Positions 39,456 to 51,367 of a stretch of DNA of 64,000 nt are shown in pieces. Origin of the DNA: Lethocerus indicus (lineage: Eukaryota > Arthropoda > Insecta > Hemiptera > Belostomatidae); NCBI GenBank assembly GCA_019843655.1, contig JACDQD010000001.1:48920794-48984793 (forward strand), read 5' to 3'. Under the pieces are notes generated by a model that saw only the letters and a list, made by a program, of their open reading frames with translations, searched no databases and was not told where the DNA came from. Position 1 is the stretch's first letter, and every line of letters begins with the position of its first letter. The position numbers were made by a program, and so were the translations under genes.

Positions 39456-40560
39456 AAGCACACATTTATAAGAAAATCATAGTGGCTGGGGGACCCAATT
39501 CCCTTATTTACTACTACTAGGAAGGAAAAACTCCGGCTGTAATTATGTAGGAAGCCGAATTAGAGTAAGTTGAGCCCCTCTTTTATTTACCTGGGCCCAA
39601 GTGGGGACCACAGTCAATATTTGTCTCACAATCCAATGGGGCTCTTTCTAATAAATATAAAAAAAGCTCGGCTCTTATTTTGGAAACGAAGTTCGGAGAA
39701 CAAACTGGAATAAGTTGAGACCTCGAGTGTTAATACGAAGCGAGCAAAAATGCAAGACTCATATTATAATTTCGATTAATACAAAAAAAGAAGCACAATT
39801 ATAAATTAAAAGACGGGTTCCCAACAATGAAAATCGCTAAAAGACGGTCCATCGTATTATTCTAATCGGCGAGTACTTTGTTGCACTTTAATGTTTGCAA
39901 TTATCCGTCGGTTTAAAATTATCACTATCTATATTATAATTTATACTACCGCAGTATAGCGGGTGCCTTATGCTTAAAATGCAAGAGGTTTGCCAATGCG
40001 GGAAGATGAGATGAAAACTACGTGATAATTATAAACCGGATAATATATAGGATCTAGAATGGACTACAGAAAGTGCGATAGGCTACAGTGAAGTGAAACC
40101 TGCGAATATGCCAGTAACTACTGTAGCTACAGTGTTATAGTGCTAACAACTTTACATAACTCGAGTATCGCCAACAGTGCAGTGAATCGAGTGGCGTGAG
40201 AGTAATTTAAGTTGTCGGATTTTTGTTAAGGCCAAAGTTCCTGATTACTATACTATCGAAAGACATTATTACGATATCTTATATTTAAAGAAAAAAGTAT
40301 TTGTAATTGCAGAATGGAGGCGAAAGGCGGGACGATGGCGGTCGGGGTCTTGTCAAATCGAGCATTTGTACGGCGATAACATAATAGCCGAAAAAGAGGT
40401 GTAGGTGTGGTGGTGTACGCGGTTTTATTAAATATGCACCGGCCAAAAGCACTGCCTCGACCTCTTCCCCCTCTTTTAATTATTTATCGGCCCCGCTCTA
40501 AAGTAAAAGAAAAACTAGAAAGCCACGGTATCCGGCTTCGGTTTGCCCTCTCCCGGCTCC

Positions 40561-40680
40561 AAAATTAATTACGATAATTAACTCGGCCGGCGTAATTAAT
40601 AGGAGGGACTTGCGCGAGACAACCGGGGGAAACAAACTCCCGATTTGTCGGTCCGAATCTAAATTGCCGATGTAATTATA
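40561..40680. promoter_or_regulatory. Second cluster of TAATTA cores in GC-rich context
   Basis: TTAATTACGATAATTAAC and TAATTAATAG lie within 40 bp, then TGTAATTATA. Similar isolated sites occur at 7,150-7,200 and 28,561-28,575. Confidence 0.18.
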
Positions 40681-40966
40681 TCGCCCCCTACTCGAGCTCT
40701 CCTACTCGAAATTACAGTCCGGAGCTCGATGACGGAACCGGTAACAGTTCCGAAAAGTCAGTCTCCGGAACGGCCGACGGTCGACCCATGCAAAACCGGT
40801 ATTCTTCCCGAAAAATCGCCCCATCTTACCGGCCGCGATCTCCAAATCCGTTTAGGGCCGGTATAATACGCATCGACATTACTCGCGTACCCGAACAAAC
40901 TGAAAACCAAATATTAATGACGCCTAACCAGTATTCGCGACAGATTTCCGCCATAAAAGTCCGCCA

Positions 40967-40968
<2 letters not shown>

Positions 40969-41055
<87 letters not shown>
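40969..41055. repeat. Compound (AC)n-(AT)n microsatellite
   Basis: AC array to about 41,010, then AT array. Confidence 0.95.
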
Positions 41056-41056
<1 letters not shown>

Positions 41057-43641
41057 GCGATAATAGTTGGATTAGCGGAGCGAATATCCTACTAAAGAAC
41101 CTCATTCGGGACGCTTGGGTCGAAAACCTAAGATGAATATAAACCCGAGGACTTTAAAGAGGATGGAGCAAGAGCATAAGGCACGATATAAGGGGCCCCT
41201 TGTTTTCTTTTTGTTTTAACTTTTTTACTTATCGTACAATCGAAGTTACAGTTATGGGTACCATGGTCGTACGTTTATTTCTGCCTTGAATTATAGCGAT
41301 AAAAGAAACGATGATTGCACTTTTTGACTTGTGTTTATTTTGAACCGGGTCACAGTCCGACGAGATGTCTGGGCCGATGATCTGGGGGGCCGAGGATGCG
41401 TAATAAATAGTTCACAGTGATTGAACGAGTGAATAAAACGGGGTAGTTACGCTATGCCGTATCCGCGTACGGATAGATATATACACTACGAGATAGATTA
41501 GATATTGATGAAATTCGCGGGTATCCGCATTAGGGCGACACCGCTGTAAACGTAACCTGAATATGAATTATTGTAGATACTCTGTAGATCGTTACTTCGT
41601 TCGCCGAGGTCATTATCGATGTCCGTTGTAGTAAAGGCTTTACTAGTCCTAATTTAAGGTTTAAGCAGATTCTTTCGAGTCGGGTAAGGGGATTCCGCGT
41701 AAGTGGGGCTAGCCTTCAGCAAAAAATAAATGCCTTAGGCTCGTTTAAAAACGACGAAGGTAAAGCCGACAGAAATTAGGAAAGAGGGCGAAAGGGAAGA
41801 GCGTTTAAAGGCCATAAAAACGATAACCCGGAATTGGCCTTAATCGGAAAGAAGACTTAGACGGAGCCCCCCACCCATATTTTGGAGAGATCGTCTACAT
41901 TTGAGAACGGCATCCAAAACTGGAGCGTTTTCACGACAGGGCGCCGAAAGAGTTGACGACCGCTGTCCTCCATATCCTCATATCCTACAGGCTCGGTTCT
42001 ATAACTTTTCTTTTCTTACCCGCTTCTCCGTTTCGGCGTGGTTAGGAAAGAGCCCGGTCGATCGAGCTTACATTCGGAATGAGCGAGTAAGAAGTGGAGA
42101 CCCCCACGGCCCACCGGTTCCGCTCTCTTCCCGGCTTTACCGGCGTCTAATTATTTATCGTTAACCGAGTTTTTATATTTTTTTCGTAGCAACGCCTCGG
42201 AAGGCTCAGATTATTCGCGGACATTAATCGGGCATTAGTCGCGTAAATTGTCCAACTTTATCCGGGGCCGGAAATTAAAGGGCCGGGCAGATAAGTGGTG
42301 GCGGGCGACCCACCTTATTAAATTAAACGAAGGGGATAGACAATTACTAATGCGTTGTGTCGGAAAGAGGGAATTCTAAATTTGGAGACGGAGCCGCCCC
42401 CGGAGAGATTAGATATCCGCGATGGTTAACAGCTATTATAATTAGTCACTATCCGATTAGTCGGTTCTCCGTCTTATCGCCCCGCTCCCATTTTCGACAC
42501 TCCGCGCCAACCCGTATTATTATTTTCCTATTCCCTAGAACGGATAGGCTTGGACCTGGACCGGCCTTACCTTACTAGCCTCTCTCTCCGATAAGAAAGC
42601 CTATTTTATTTACCGGTAAAGCTCCCTCCCATAACGGGCTCGGGTGCGCTCCGGGTCGAACCGAACCGTGCCACAGTCCCGCATTTTTCCTATTTTATAA
42701 AAAGCCGCGCCCCGGTATTAGACGAGCGAATTATAATTTAATTCAATTACGCGCCTCTATGTAAAGTACGCTTATAACGAAATACATTCGGGAGAAAGAA
42801 AATAGGAGACGATTATGCGGAGCGGAGACCCGGTATCGAAGCGACTGCCTAAGACGTCGACTAGTCGATTCGACAAAATTCCTGAAAACAATTCCCAAAC
42901 CATAAAATAAGGAATTAAACCTCAATCCATTTGCCAATTCTGCAATAACTAAGTTATTCGAAATACTCTTTATTTCGTTAATACTCCTGTATTGAGGGAG
43001 ACGATTCCGATGACCCCGGAATAGAGTGGATCCAGACGAATCGGGATTACTCATCGGTTGCGCCGATTGTTGTATCCGTTATTCGAACTAGTGGCATTTT
43101 TCGGACATAAAAAAAATTGTCGTCGATCGGAATCATTTTGCCGGAGATATGGTTTCGACTCGGTGAAAATAATATTTATTCCAGTCGATTATTTTTTTTT
43201 TATTCGATCGGTTTTAATCTTCGACCGGGAATAACTAATCCCGCGTTTAATTGCACACCGTAAAAAGGCGTATATCGGGAGGGGAATCCGGTAAAATTTG
43301 ATAAACGACTCGAACAGAAAATTAGGACCATCACCGAGACGGAGGTCCAAATTAAGATTAGAAGAGAAACATACAAAGCCGTATTGTAACCGATCTGCAC
43401 TTATGGAATCGAATTGAAGGGAATCCGATCGAAAGTCCTTGATGTTCCCCGGTGTGTCTCTAATCGCAAAGTGCCGGTTCTTCGAGTTCCATTCCCGCCT
43501 TACTCCTCGTCCTAATTTGCTCGTTAGGTCACTTTTCTCTATTACCCGGCCCGAACGCCACCTCAGATCTCCTCGGACTGTAGCCCACATCGGTTAGCCC
43601 CTTAGCATTAGGTTTACGGGACGACATTTCGCATTTTAATT

Positions 43642-43812
43642 GGAAAAATTACAAAAACACGCATTTCGTTTAACAAGGGAAATTTATATGCGTGTTTATT
43701 TTTCCAAAGTTTCAAAATTTTAAAATTCTCTACGCGGTACACCTATCTCTCTACGGCATGCGTCAAATTGATACGTAAGAAGCGTCCGTAAACGCGATGT
43801 TCAATTCCAATC
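43642..43812 (+). repeat. Dispersed repeat family C, copy 4
   Basis: AAAATTACAAAAACACGC, TTTAACAAGGGAAATTTATA, ACACCTATCTCTCTACGGCA and TGCGTCAAATTGATACGTAAG are in family order. It abuts a copy of repeat D on its 3' side. Confidence 0.7.
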
Positions 43813-43813
43813 G

Positions 43814-43907
43814 ATAAGTGCTATCTCACCGGGCGGTTTGTTTTATCGAGTCAGAAATAAACAAACCGCCATCGCACTTATAAATGTAAGGTGGATTGTA
43901 CAAAAAT
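43814..43907 (+). repeat. Hairpin-forming repeat family D, copy 2
   Basis: Two nested perfect stems: ATAAGTGC with GCACTTAT (43,814-43,821 and 43,874-43,881), and inside it the 12-bp GGCGGTTTGTTT with AAACAAACCGCC (43,832-43,843 and 43,859-43,870). The 3' tail GGTGGATTGTACAAAAAT is shared with copy 1. Confidence 0.7.
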
Positions 43908-44709
43908 AAAAAAGAAAGAATGTCGATTTTGAGGACTACTTTTCGGTACTGGACGAAGGGAAGTCTCTAGTGCATATGGCCCTGTTTTGGCGTTCTGCCA
44001 CGTCCAATCTAGACCGTCCCAGAAGAATTGAATCGATACAGGGCTCTTAACAGTCTACCGCTCTGCTGGCCGCTAATATCACCTATTGCCAATCGAGTCG
44101 TTGAAGAAATCTTTTATTCGATTCCCGGTTTTTTTATTTGACTCGCTCGGACCGGGTAAATGTGCTCCGCTCGCGGCTTTTCATTCCGAATATTGTTGAC
44201 CCAGTTTAATTTGGCCGACGACACAAAAATAATCGATCCCTTTCGGAGCTATATTTCTAGGAGTAGAAAATAAGAATCATTATAACAAACCGGTTTTAAT
44301 TGGCGTACCCTGATAGAATGATCGGTCGAGGGATGTGGCAAAGGAATATTTCGATATTTTACTACTTTAACTTTCAAATGCGGTATGAAAAATGATGTAA
44401 ACGGTTATCCTCGCGGTATAAACGAAGAAATATCGCGTATTTGGAAGAAATACGCTTTTACGTTAAGTACTAGGTAATTAATATAGGTTGGATGGAACTT
44501 GATGAGCCATATAGGCGAGCCAGTGGGAATTCAGTCATTTCTATTGACTCGAACTTAAGACAGAGTGTAAACTCGGCTTCATCGTGTCAAGTTGTCAAAG
44601 TCGAGATTTTTGTTAGGATTACGATTAATTTGTTTTTACTTAAATATGATTCAAAAACGTTTTCCCTATATACATATTTTTAATTATATTTAAAGCAAAA
44701 ACAAGTTAC

Positions 44710-44711
<2 letters not shown>

Positions 44712-44761
<50 letters not shown>
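44712..44761. repeat. (TA)n microsatellite
   Basis: About 24 TA units. Confidence 0.95.
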
Positions 44762-44762
<1 letters not shown>

Positions 44763-46570
44763 AGTGTAATGGACAAGCGCGCGGGCTATGATTCATTTTT
44801 TCGGGGGCTGTGGTCAGTTATTTTACTTTTTCATTAGGATAAAAAGCATACGTCTCCGGTATATGGCTCGATTTAAGATGGGCCCATTTAGGAATAAGGG
44901 AGGTTTATGATGTGGCAAAGCTGTGTCGGCTCCGGTATTTATAAGTTAGTGCCGAGGAGGACATAAAAGTGTCGGTGAGGCGACCTATCGCTCTCGTAAA
45001 ACGCCACCTTTACGACCTACTAAAAACACGTAAGAAATTTTTGTATTTCTTTACTCCGCCGTCGCCAGGGATTCTGCCAATTGTTTAGAGCCGGATCCGA
45101 ATAGGTTTTCTTTACGATAGATTTTCCGTACTTTTTATCGCCGTTTAACTCGGGTTTACTATCGGTTCCGGGAGCGCTTTTCACTCGGGCTCCGATAACC
45201 GCCCGATAGCATTTAATAAATAACGGCTTTTTCTTAACCGGTAGTTGCGTTTCGATGCTCTCTAAATTTGAGCCCGAACTGAGTTTGAGACGGATAATAC
45301 ACCTCGTGAGAAATGAATACATTTTTCGGTAGTTTAATCGGGACAATATAAGATCTCGTCAGGGACGGTTAATATGGAAAGCGGTTTGGCTCGGCCGCGC
45401 GTCGGTACATACATATCGCCCCTTTTTCCACTTTGTCGCCTTCCATTTGCCCCCTGAATCATTTATAACCCCTCTGAAATTGCGTTGTCCCCGTTGAATA
45501 ATTACTTGCGTCTGGCGCCAACCTTTTCGGCAGATTTCACTCTGACGGAACCAAGTGATAGACCACTAATTCGAGCGTTCCTCCAGGGTTGACAGTAAAA
45601 TTCGTAGACGCGGCCTAGAATTATTTCGTCCCACCCAGACAGCCGATCTCCGGAGAGTCCGATCGAGATATTCCAATTTTAGTGTTGCCTAAGTGAAGAG
45701 GTTTAGGTAGAGGTAAATCACCGATTAGTGTATTTCGAATACGGCGGTATTCGAATTCCGAGGCCGTTACTAAAACGGACAACGAAATTGGCCTCGGCTG
45801 ACGAACTCGCAATTAACAAAGCCGTATTGAAAACGGCGTGGACAAACGGCATTGAAGTATGAAGTCTCGACCGAGACGTCCGACATCGCTGGCGTCCGGA
45901 GATTCCGATCCCGAAAGTACTTAACGCTCGAATCCCGGTCCATTATTTATCCTGCCACGGCATAAGTCCCACCCGTCCAGCGCCATCACCGGGCGGGTAC
46001 TTAATAGAGAGAAGCATGCGACTAATTAACACCCCACAATTGTACTTTCAACGATAAAGGTCGATCGTACGATAGATAAAAAAATGAAATGGAACGCCTT
46101 AATATACACGCCTCGGGAGAGGCGATAGGTTTGGGGAGTGAACAATGGCGATTTAAATATTTTGTTTACTGAAAAAGACTCTAAGCCTAAAAGTTGTCAC
46201 TATTACAAAAACTCCCTATTAGCCAATGAGTGGACGTTTTCCGGAATAACGCGAAAGAAACGCCAGTTTTTAGTCTAAATACAGCACGCCTCGCAAAGTC
46301 GCCAGTAGATCTGAAATGTACTTTGCAGACGTGCAGATTTTCATTCAACTCGGATTTTTCATCCTGTTAAAGCGTTATTTAGTTTAAATTGAATTTACTG
46401 ACCTAGTGTTTTCCATCAGTTCTGTGAAAATATTACGATATACCAACGAATATAATCGTTTAAATTACCCGTTGGAGAGCCTGGAATATCATCGTTCTTT
46501 TGTCTTGATTCACTGAAATAGATGAAAACCTCAACATCTTTAGTAGCATTCTGTCAGTGAATAGATAAGG

Positions 46571-46717
46571 TTACGCTTGTGTTGTCACCCTGTGGAGAAT
46601 CTTGCGCTGTCCCTGCACTTTTGATTTTGATATTGCTTCTGCAGTAGTTTTGAATGTATGCGCTGCTTTTTCATACAGGGGATGTCTGACAAACAAATCA
46701 TTCTTCTTTCGTGTAAG
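46571..46717 (-). CDS. Candidate terminal exon of an unrecognised gene
   Basis: Forty-eight codons plus stop, behind a modest acceptor (TTATACAG). The predicted peptide contains KKNDLFVRHPLYEKAAHTF and is mostly charged and helical, with balanced composition unlike the low-complexity frames nearby. It sits in a CpG-poor, AT-rich block (46.4-48.35 kb) similar to the block containing the two firm genes, with a CpG-rich, promoter-like zone at 48.45-48.65 kb on its 5' side. I could not connect an upstream exon. Confidence 0.25.
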   Translation of the reverse strand, partial: LTRKKNDLFVRHPLYEKAAHTFKTTAEAISKSKVQGQRKILHRVTTQA

Positions 46718-48440
46718 CTGTATAATTTAGACTTCCCATGAGGAAAATGAATTGATCGATTAAACGAAATTGGATACCGAAAAATTAGATTGAGAAATAA
46801 TGAAAAGTAGAATTTATCATTCGATATTCTTATGCAAAGTACAGGTGAGCTAATTATTAATGTAATATTAAAAATGTAACTATTAATGTTATTATACAAG
46901 TCTGTCAAAAAATAGTTATAACACTGGCAAACAACAAAGACGTAGTCTTTTGTACCATAGTTGTTCAAGTAATTTCCAAATAGATTTTTCATACCAAAAA
47001 TAAAAAAAAAAAACAGAAACAAGAAGACTCACTGAGAAATACCCCTTGTATATTATCCTTCTAATAAATAATAGATGTAATTAGTAAGTGTAGTACAAAT
47101 ATGGGGGTATTGAATTGTTGTTTTCATAGATTGCAGTCCATGCCACGGTATATTTCAGGAGTTGTAACAGAAGTAAGTAAAGGAGATACATAAAAAAGTA
47201 TATAACTGGCCACACTCAGCCGCATTGGTCTAAAAACCAAAGAAATGAAAACAGACACACAGAAGAAATAATAATTTTATGAGAATAGTAATAACACTGG
47301 TAAATAATACAAAACACTTTTTGACACAGCTTTATTATTACACAAATACACATATTTCAAGTAACAGAATGTTAAGAAAAAGCAAGTCTTATAATTTTAG
47401 TGGAGAAACAAAAATCAACATTAAAAACAGATCAAAGCATTAAATGCCTCTTGGATGTGACGATATTTGAAAAGTCATTGCCCACCATGCAAAATATTCA
47501 TACAAACCTGGCTACCTAGTATTAAATATTGATACCGCTAAATATTGCTCATGTGAAAAATTTGACTAATTCAAATTGTATGAAAGATAAATAAAGTAAT
47601 TATCTTAATAATTACTCCATCACATTATTATATACTCCAAAGCTAGTGTAAAAAAATCCAGTGCTGATACTTTTAAACAATATAATCCACTAATCTATTT
47701 TATGCCCATGAGAAATTATCATATACAATTATTCTCAATAAATTCAATATAAGTAGTAACAATGTCAACATTTGAAAATAAAACAAGAAGAGAATACATA
47801 CTTGGAGTAGGTTACTGGCTTATAAATCTTGTAAAATGAAACCACTTTTTGTTTTATAGTTAATTGTTTTTAACAACAGTAATTATTAATCTTAATACTG
47901 CCATTTATTTTACTATATTATTGATTTGTGTTGCTTCAGATTTTTATCCATGTCAGCAGACCATGTCCAACTTACTCAGAAACAACTAAGCTTATTTTAA
48001 TTAGCTTCAAGACCATAGTGCTTACCATAGGAGGGCCACTATGTCACTGTGATCCCTTTCCAATGATATTTTTCTCCAGCATCCCCAGTAAACTATCGCT
48101 TTTTCAATTAATATAAAAGTCAATATTATTAGTCAAACATCTCGGTACCGACATTTCAGGTATATCAAAATAAATAAAATATAAACAAATTCCTGTAAGT
48201 GTAGTAAATTATTGCGTTATTATAAAATAGGAATCGGTAATGTTATTTCAAGAACCACCAGATATAAGTCTCTAAAACTTTTCCATCCCCAAAATACATC
48301 TTCATTATTTATTAAATATTATTTATGTTTCTTAATTCTTTCAAAAATACAATGTTCGTAGCGTACGAAAAGTTCTTTAACGTTTCGTCAAGTTCAAACT
48401 AACTCAAAAATTGTTTATATATTGCGGAAACGATCGAATG
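46718..48440. other. AT-rich, CpG-poor block, no firm gene
   Basis: Splice-like signals occur on both strands: plus donors at about 46,847 (GTACAG|GTGAGC) and 47,174, a plus acceptor at about 47,934, and a minus donor at about 48,026 (CTATG|GTAAGC). They could not be assembled into one gene. A perfect 9-bp inverted repeat ATTCACTGA/TCAGTGAAT lies just downstream at 46,508-46,562. Confidence 0.35.
47131..47173 (+). other. Candidate short exon bounded by good splice signals
   Basis: The sequence shows an acceptor-like TTTTCATAG, 43 nt, and a near-consensus donor GAA|GTAAGT. One frame contains ATG and reads MPRYISGVVTE to the donor. This strand conflicts with the minus-strand candidate exon at 46571-46717, so at most one is likely to be real. 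Confidence 0.15.
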
Positions 48441-48660
48441 ATGCAACCAAATAAGAGTCGAATTGACATTCAAAATTAGTGTTTCACGCGACCGCCGATA
48501 GATGCCGGCAGCGCCGCACTCGGTCACCTCCAATCGGTAGGATCGCTCCGAAAGCCGATTTTTCCTTACGTCCAAACAATGGCTATTTTCGCAGCGATAG
48601 CGACGATTAGAAAAAATAAATTTAGTTTCTACACTGCTTTTCGAACGGGCTAGAATATTG
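48440..48660. promoter_or_regulatory. CpG-rich, promoter-like segment at a composition boundary
   Basis: An abrupt CpG-rich patch (including CCGCCGATAGATGCCGGCAG and several GCGATAG/GCCGAT motifs) separates the CpG-poor block on its left from the GC-rich block on its right. Such patches mark unmethylated promoters in insects with gene-body methylation. No transcript start can be read directly. On the minus strand a donor-like GTAAGG lies at about 48,572. Confidence 0.25.
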
Positions 48661-49063
48661 AATAGAAATTATTTTATATCGGGTCCGGCCGGTCGTGGAA
48701 ATCGGTGGTATCGATCGAACGGTTCTCGGCGGTCTCCATTAACTGGGAGAGCGGTTATGACGCCGATGTATAAAATGAAAGGAGGTAGAACTAAAGTAAA
48801 GATTTACCTTCGCCGAGGAGACTCGGCCAGCGTAGAAATCCCAATCGATCAGAGATCGTAGCCTCTAGTCCGGTAGTTGCCCCCAACCTTTTCTAACACT
48901 TTCGTGAGCAATTTTATTTAGCGCAACACTTACTTAACGTTAATATATAAATATATAAGCTTTTCATCGATAATTTCATTAGAATCAGAATATTTTATTA
49001 ATAGGCATTAACGCCATTTTTGAGACGGACAAAAAGAATACAAAAATAACTTCAATGGGGAAC

Positions 49064-49627
49064 TGTAGGTTCGCGAAGTTTCTGTCTCCTCTCGATGGTT
49101 TGGTCTTTTGCTAGACCGGTTTCGGCTGCTCGCCATCTTCAGTAGCGGTGTTATTCACTGTTAGCACTTTGGATGTTTTTTGGGCATCCTCACTGCACTG
49201 TCACTTTCACATGTACTGTCTCTAAAAAAGTAGTTTCTTTTTGCCCTAGGTAGAAACCCTTTCTCTGTTAGGTTATTCAGGGAGGAATGACATCAATAAT
49301 CTAATCTACATTTGAAAGGGAAAAAGTTAATCCTTAGTCCATAATTTACTAAATAATGCCTCTAATCGCTGTCACGTATTTCAGGTAATATTAAAGTAAT
49401 ATTGGAGAATAGAAACACAATCAAATACTGTCAGTACATGTGAAAGTGACAGTGCAGTGAGGATGCCCAAAAAACATCCAAAGTGCTAACAGTGACTAAC
49501 ACCGCTACTGAAGATGGCGAGCAGCCGAAACCGGTCTAGTAAAAGACCTAACCAGCGAGAGGAGACAGAAACATCACGAACCTACAGTATTCCAACCCAT
49601 CGCAGACCACAAAACAGGTATATCAAA
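49064..49627. mobile_element. Foldback element with 160-bp inverted arms and hammerhead-like motifs
   Basis: The left arm (49,064-49,222) is nearly identical in reverse complement to the right arm (49,428-49,589). About 200 bp of AT-rich sequence lies between them and a 38-bp unpaired tail follows the right arm. The element is flanked by a perfect 13-bp direct repeat, TTCAATGGGGAAC (49,051-49,063 and 49,628-49,640), likely a target-site duplication. Each arm contains CTGAAGATGGC, a short loop and GCCGAAACCGGTC (49,508-49,536 forward; mirrored at about 49,115-49,143), resembling the hammerhead core that Penelope-like elements carry in their termini. No reverse transcriptase is present. Confidence 0.85.
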
Positions 49628-49974
49628 TTCAATGGGGAACTTTTCCCAATGTCGTTTTACACGTTTCTTCCATGTTGGGACTTGTTCGGGTTCATTATTA
49701 CGGAACACTTTTGAAATGCTTAAAGAACACTAGTGCTCCGGCCGATACTTAGATCCGGCCACGGCTCTATCCTACCTCTAGAGCGTAGGGTAGAGGATTC
49801 CGGTAGCCGTTTCCACGACTAACGACTAGATTATTATAGATAAAACGCCCACTCTTCCGAACACGTTACTATCCGATACCTAGAGTATAGCGAGGGGTAA
49901 CGCCGAGTTTTTTAAATTTACGTTTTAACAAATTAAAAAAGTCGACCTTTTAAAGAAATTAAACAAAATATTAT

Positions 49975-50150
49975 CACTAACTGTGCCCTGATTAGCGGGC
50001 TCCATTAGAAGGGTTTTTGTCCTTCCCCTTGGGCCCTTTCGTGTCTTGACCGCTTCCGACGTTTCGGTAATCTGACCGGTTCCGTTACCGGGGTCCCGCT
50101 GAAGATTCGGCTTCATAAATATACCCGAAAGTAGAGTATTCACAAGTTCT
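49975..50150 (-). repeat. Dispersed repeat family A, copy 2
   Basis: The conserved core on the minus strand runs from GGAACCGGTCAGATTACCG through AAACGTCGGAAGCGGTCAAG to AAGGGCCC. It is in the same orientation as copy 1 at 5.8 kb, with roughly two thirds of bases shared. A 6-bp stem (CGGTAA/TTACCG) brackets the variable middle. Confidence 0.65.
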
Positions 50151-50579
50151 TCCCACAGCATTACGCGATCCTACCAGATACCAGTCAGTGATAATTCAAG
50201 TTCCGGTTGTGGAAACCTCCGCTAATATATCAATTAAATATCTTTGCCGTTTTATTTACCGTTCGTTCGGCAACTCCGAAACGTTAAACGTTAAATCCTT
50301 AATTATTCTCGGCGATACGTTTTCGTTTTAGAATCATCGCTTTTTTCGCGTTCGCCCGCAGATATTTTCTCGCGATCCGTATTTTATTCGAAACGATATA
50401 TATTTCTTCCGTCCTTTCGTACCGCCGGTCGGTCGTAACGGACCTACTAGCGATATCCCGTAGCACTCAGCGGGAGTTCAATAATCGGAGCCCATTTCGA
50501 ACGTTGATAAAAATTCGATAGCGGCGAACGGCTATAATAAAATGAGCGTGTGAAATCCACAAGCCACCCGAGTGAAACG

Positions 50580-51060
50580 TCTTAAGTTTTTATATCGGCG
50601 ATTTTATCGAATTATTATTTTAATAATGATTAACACGAGGAACGAAAGGGAAAATCGAAGGTTACAAAGGTAGTATCGAATGAAGGAAATGCCAAACCTA
50701 ATTAGTGTCTTCGAAAAGCGATTTAAAATTATCGAATAAAATACCTCCTAATTTTAAACAATTCGAATATCGGTACGCGTATTATCTTCCGATACGATAA
50801 CGGATAATGTCGGCCCGCGGTACTTACCTGACTTAATATGAAACGGATGTCCGCCAAGTAATTTTTACTAAACATCTACTGAAAACGGCATCGATCGCAA
50901 TACCGAATTGACGTTAAATCTTAAATTCGTTCCAAAAAATCGATCGACGGTCGAGCTCGAGGTCGGGCGAAGTGGACGTCGAAGTCGCGGTTCAAAATCA
51001 TCGTCGAGCCACCCCGGTGATATTTCAGAAAGGCGGCGATATTATCGAAATAAACATGGC
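50580..51060 (-). repeat. Dispersed repeat family B, copy 4 (inverted)
   Basis: Landmarks on the plus strand are TAATAATGATTAACACGAGG, ATCTTCCGATACGATAACGG, CGGATGTCCGCCAAGTAATTT and GGCGATATTATCGAAATAAAC. The copy ends about 300 bp upstream of the secreted-precursor start codon. Confidence 0.7.
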
Positions 51061-51367
51061 CGGCAAATTGTGGATACGAATTTTCGGTACAAAAATGTAA
51101 ACAGATAAATCTTGAGGTAGGGTAGGTAATAATAATAAGGGGGAGCGTGGTTATCGCGACGAGCGATGATTTTTGCCCATCGGGGCTAGTTTCTTGTGGG
51201 AAAGGGCGGTCGGAGGGCCGGAGGGTCGGTTAAATATAGTTTTATCGATGCGGGCGGGGGCGCAGGCGCGGATCGGATCGATGGGGTCCGGGAGGCGGCG
51301 AACGGAGGCGGCCGGGGCCCAGTCGGCAGCCCTCCCCCGTACCCTCCGGCGAGGTTCCGCGGCCGCC

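Larger units (their letters stand above)
36048..46400. other. Gene-free CpG-rich DNA
   Basis: GC-rich at 36.8-38.2 kb (open frames up to 120 codons, composition-driven). It holds repeat copies C and D and four microsatellites. A 5'-UTR-like stretch of short AGTG/CAGTG motifs lies at 40,080-40,210. Open frames at 44,492-44,683 and 45,020-45,346 have no recognised motifs. Confidence 0.5.
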
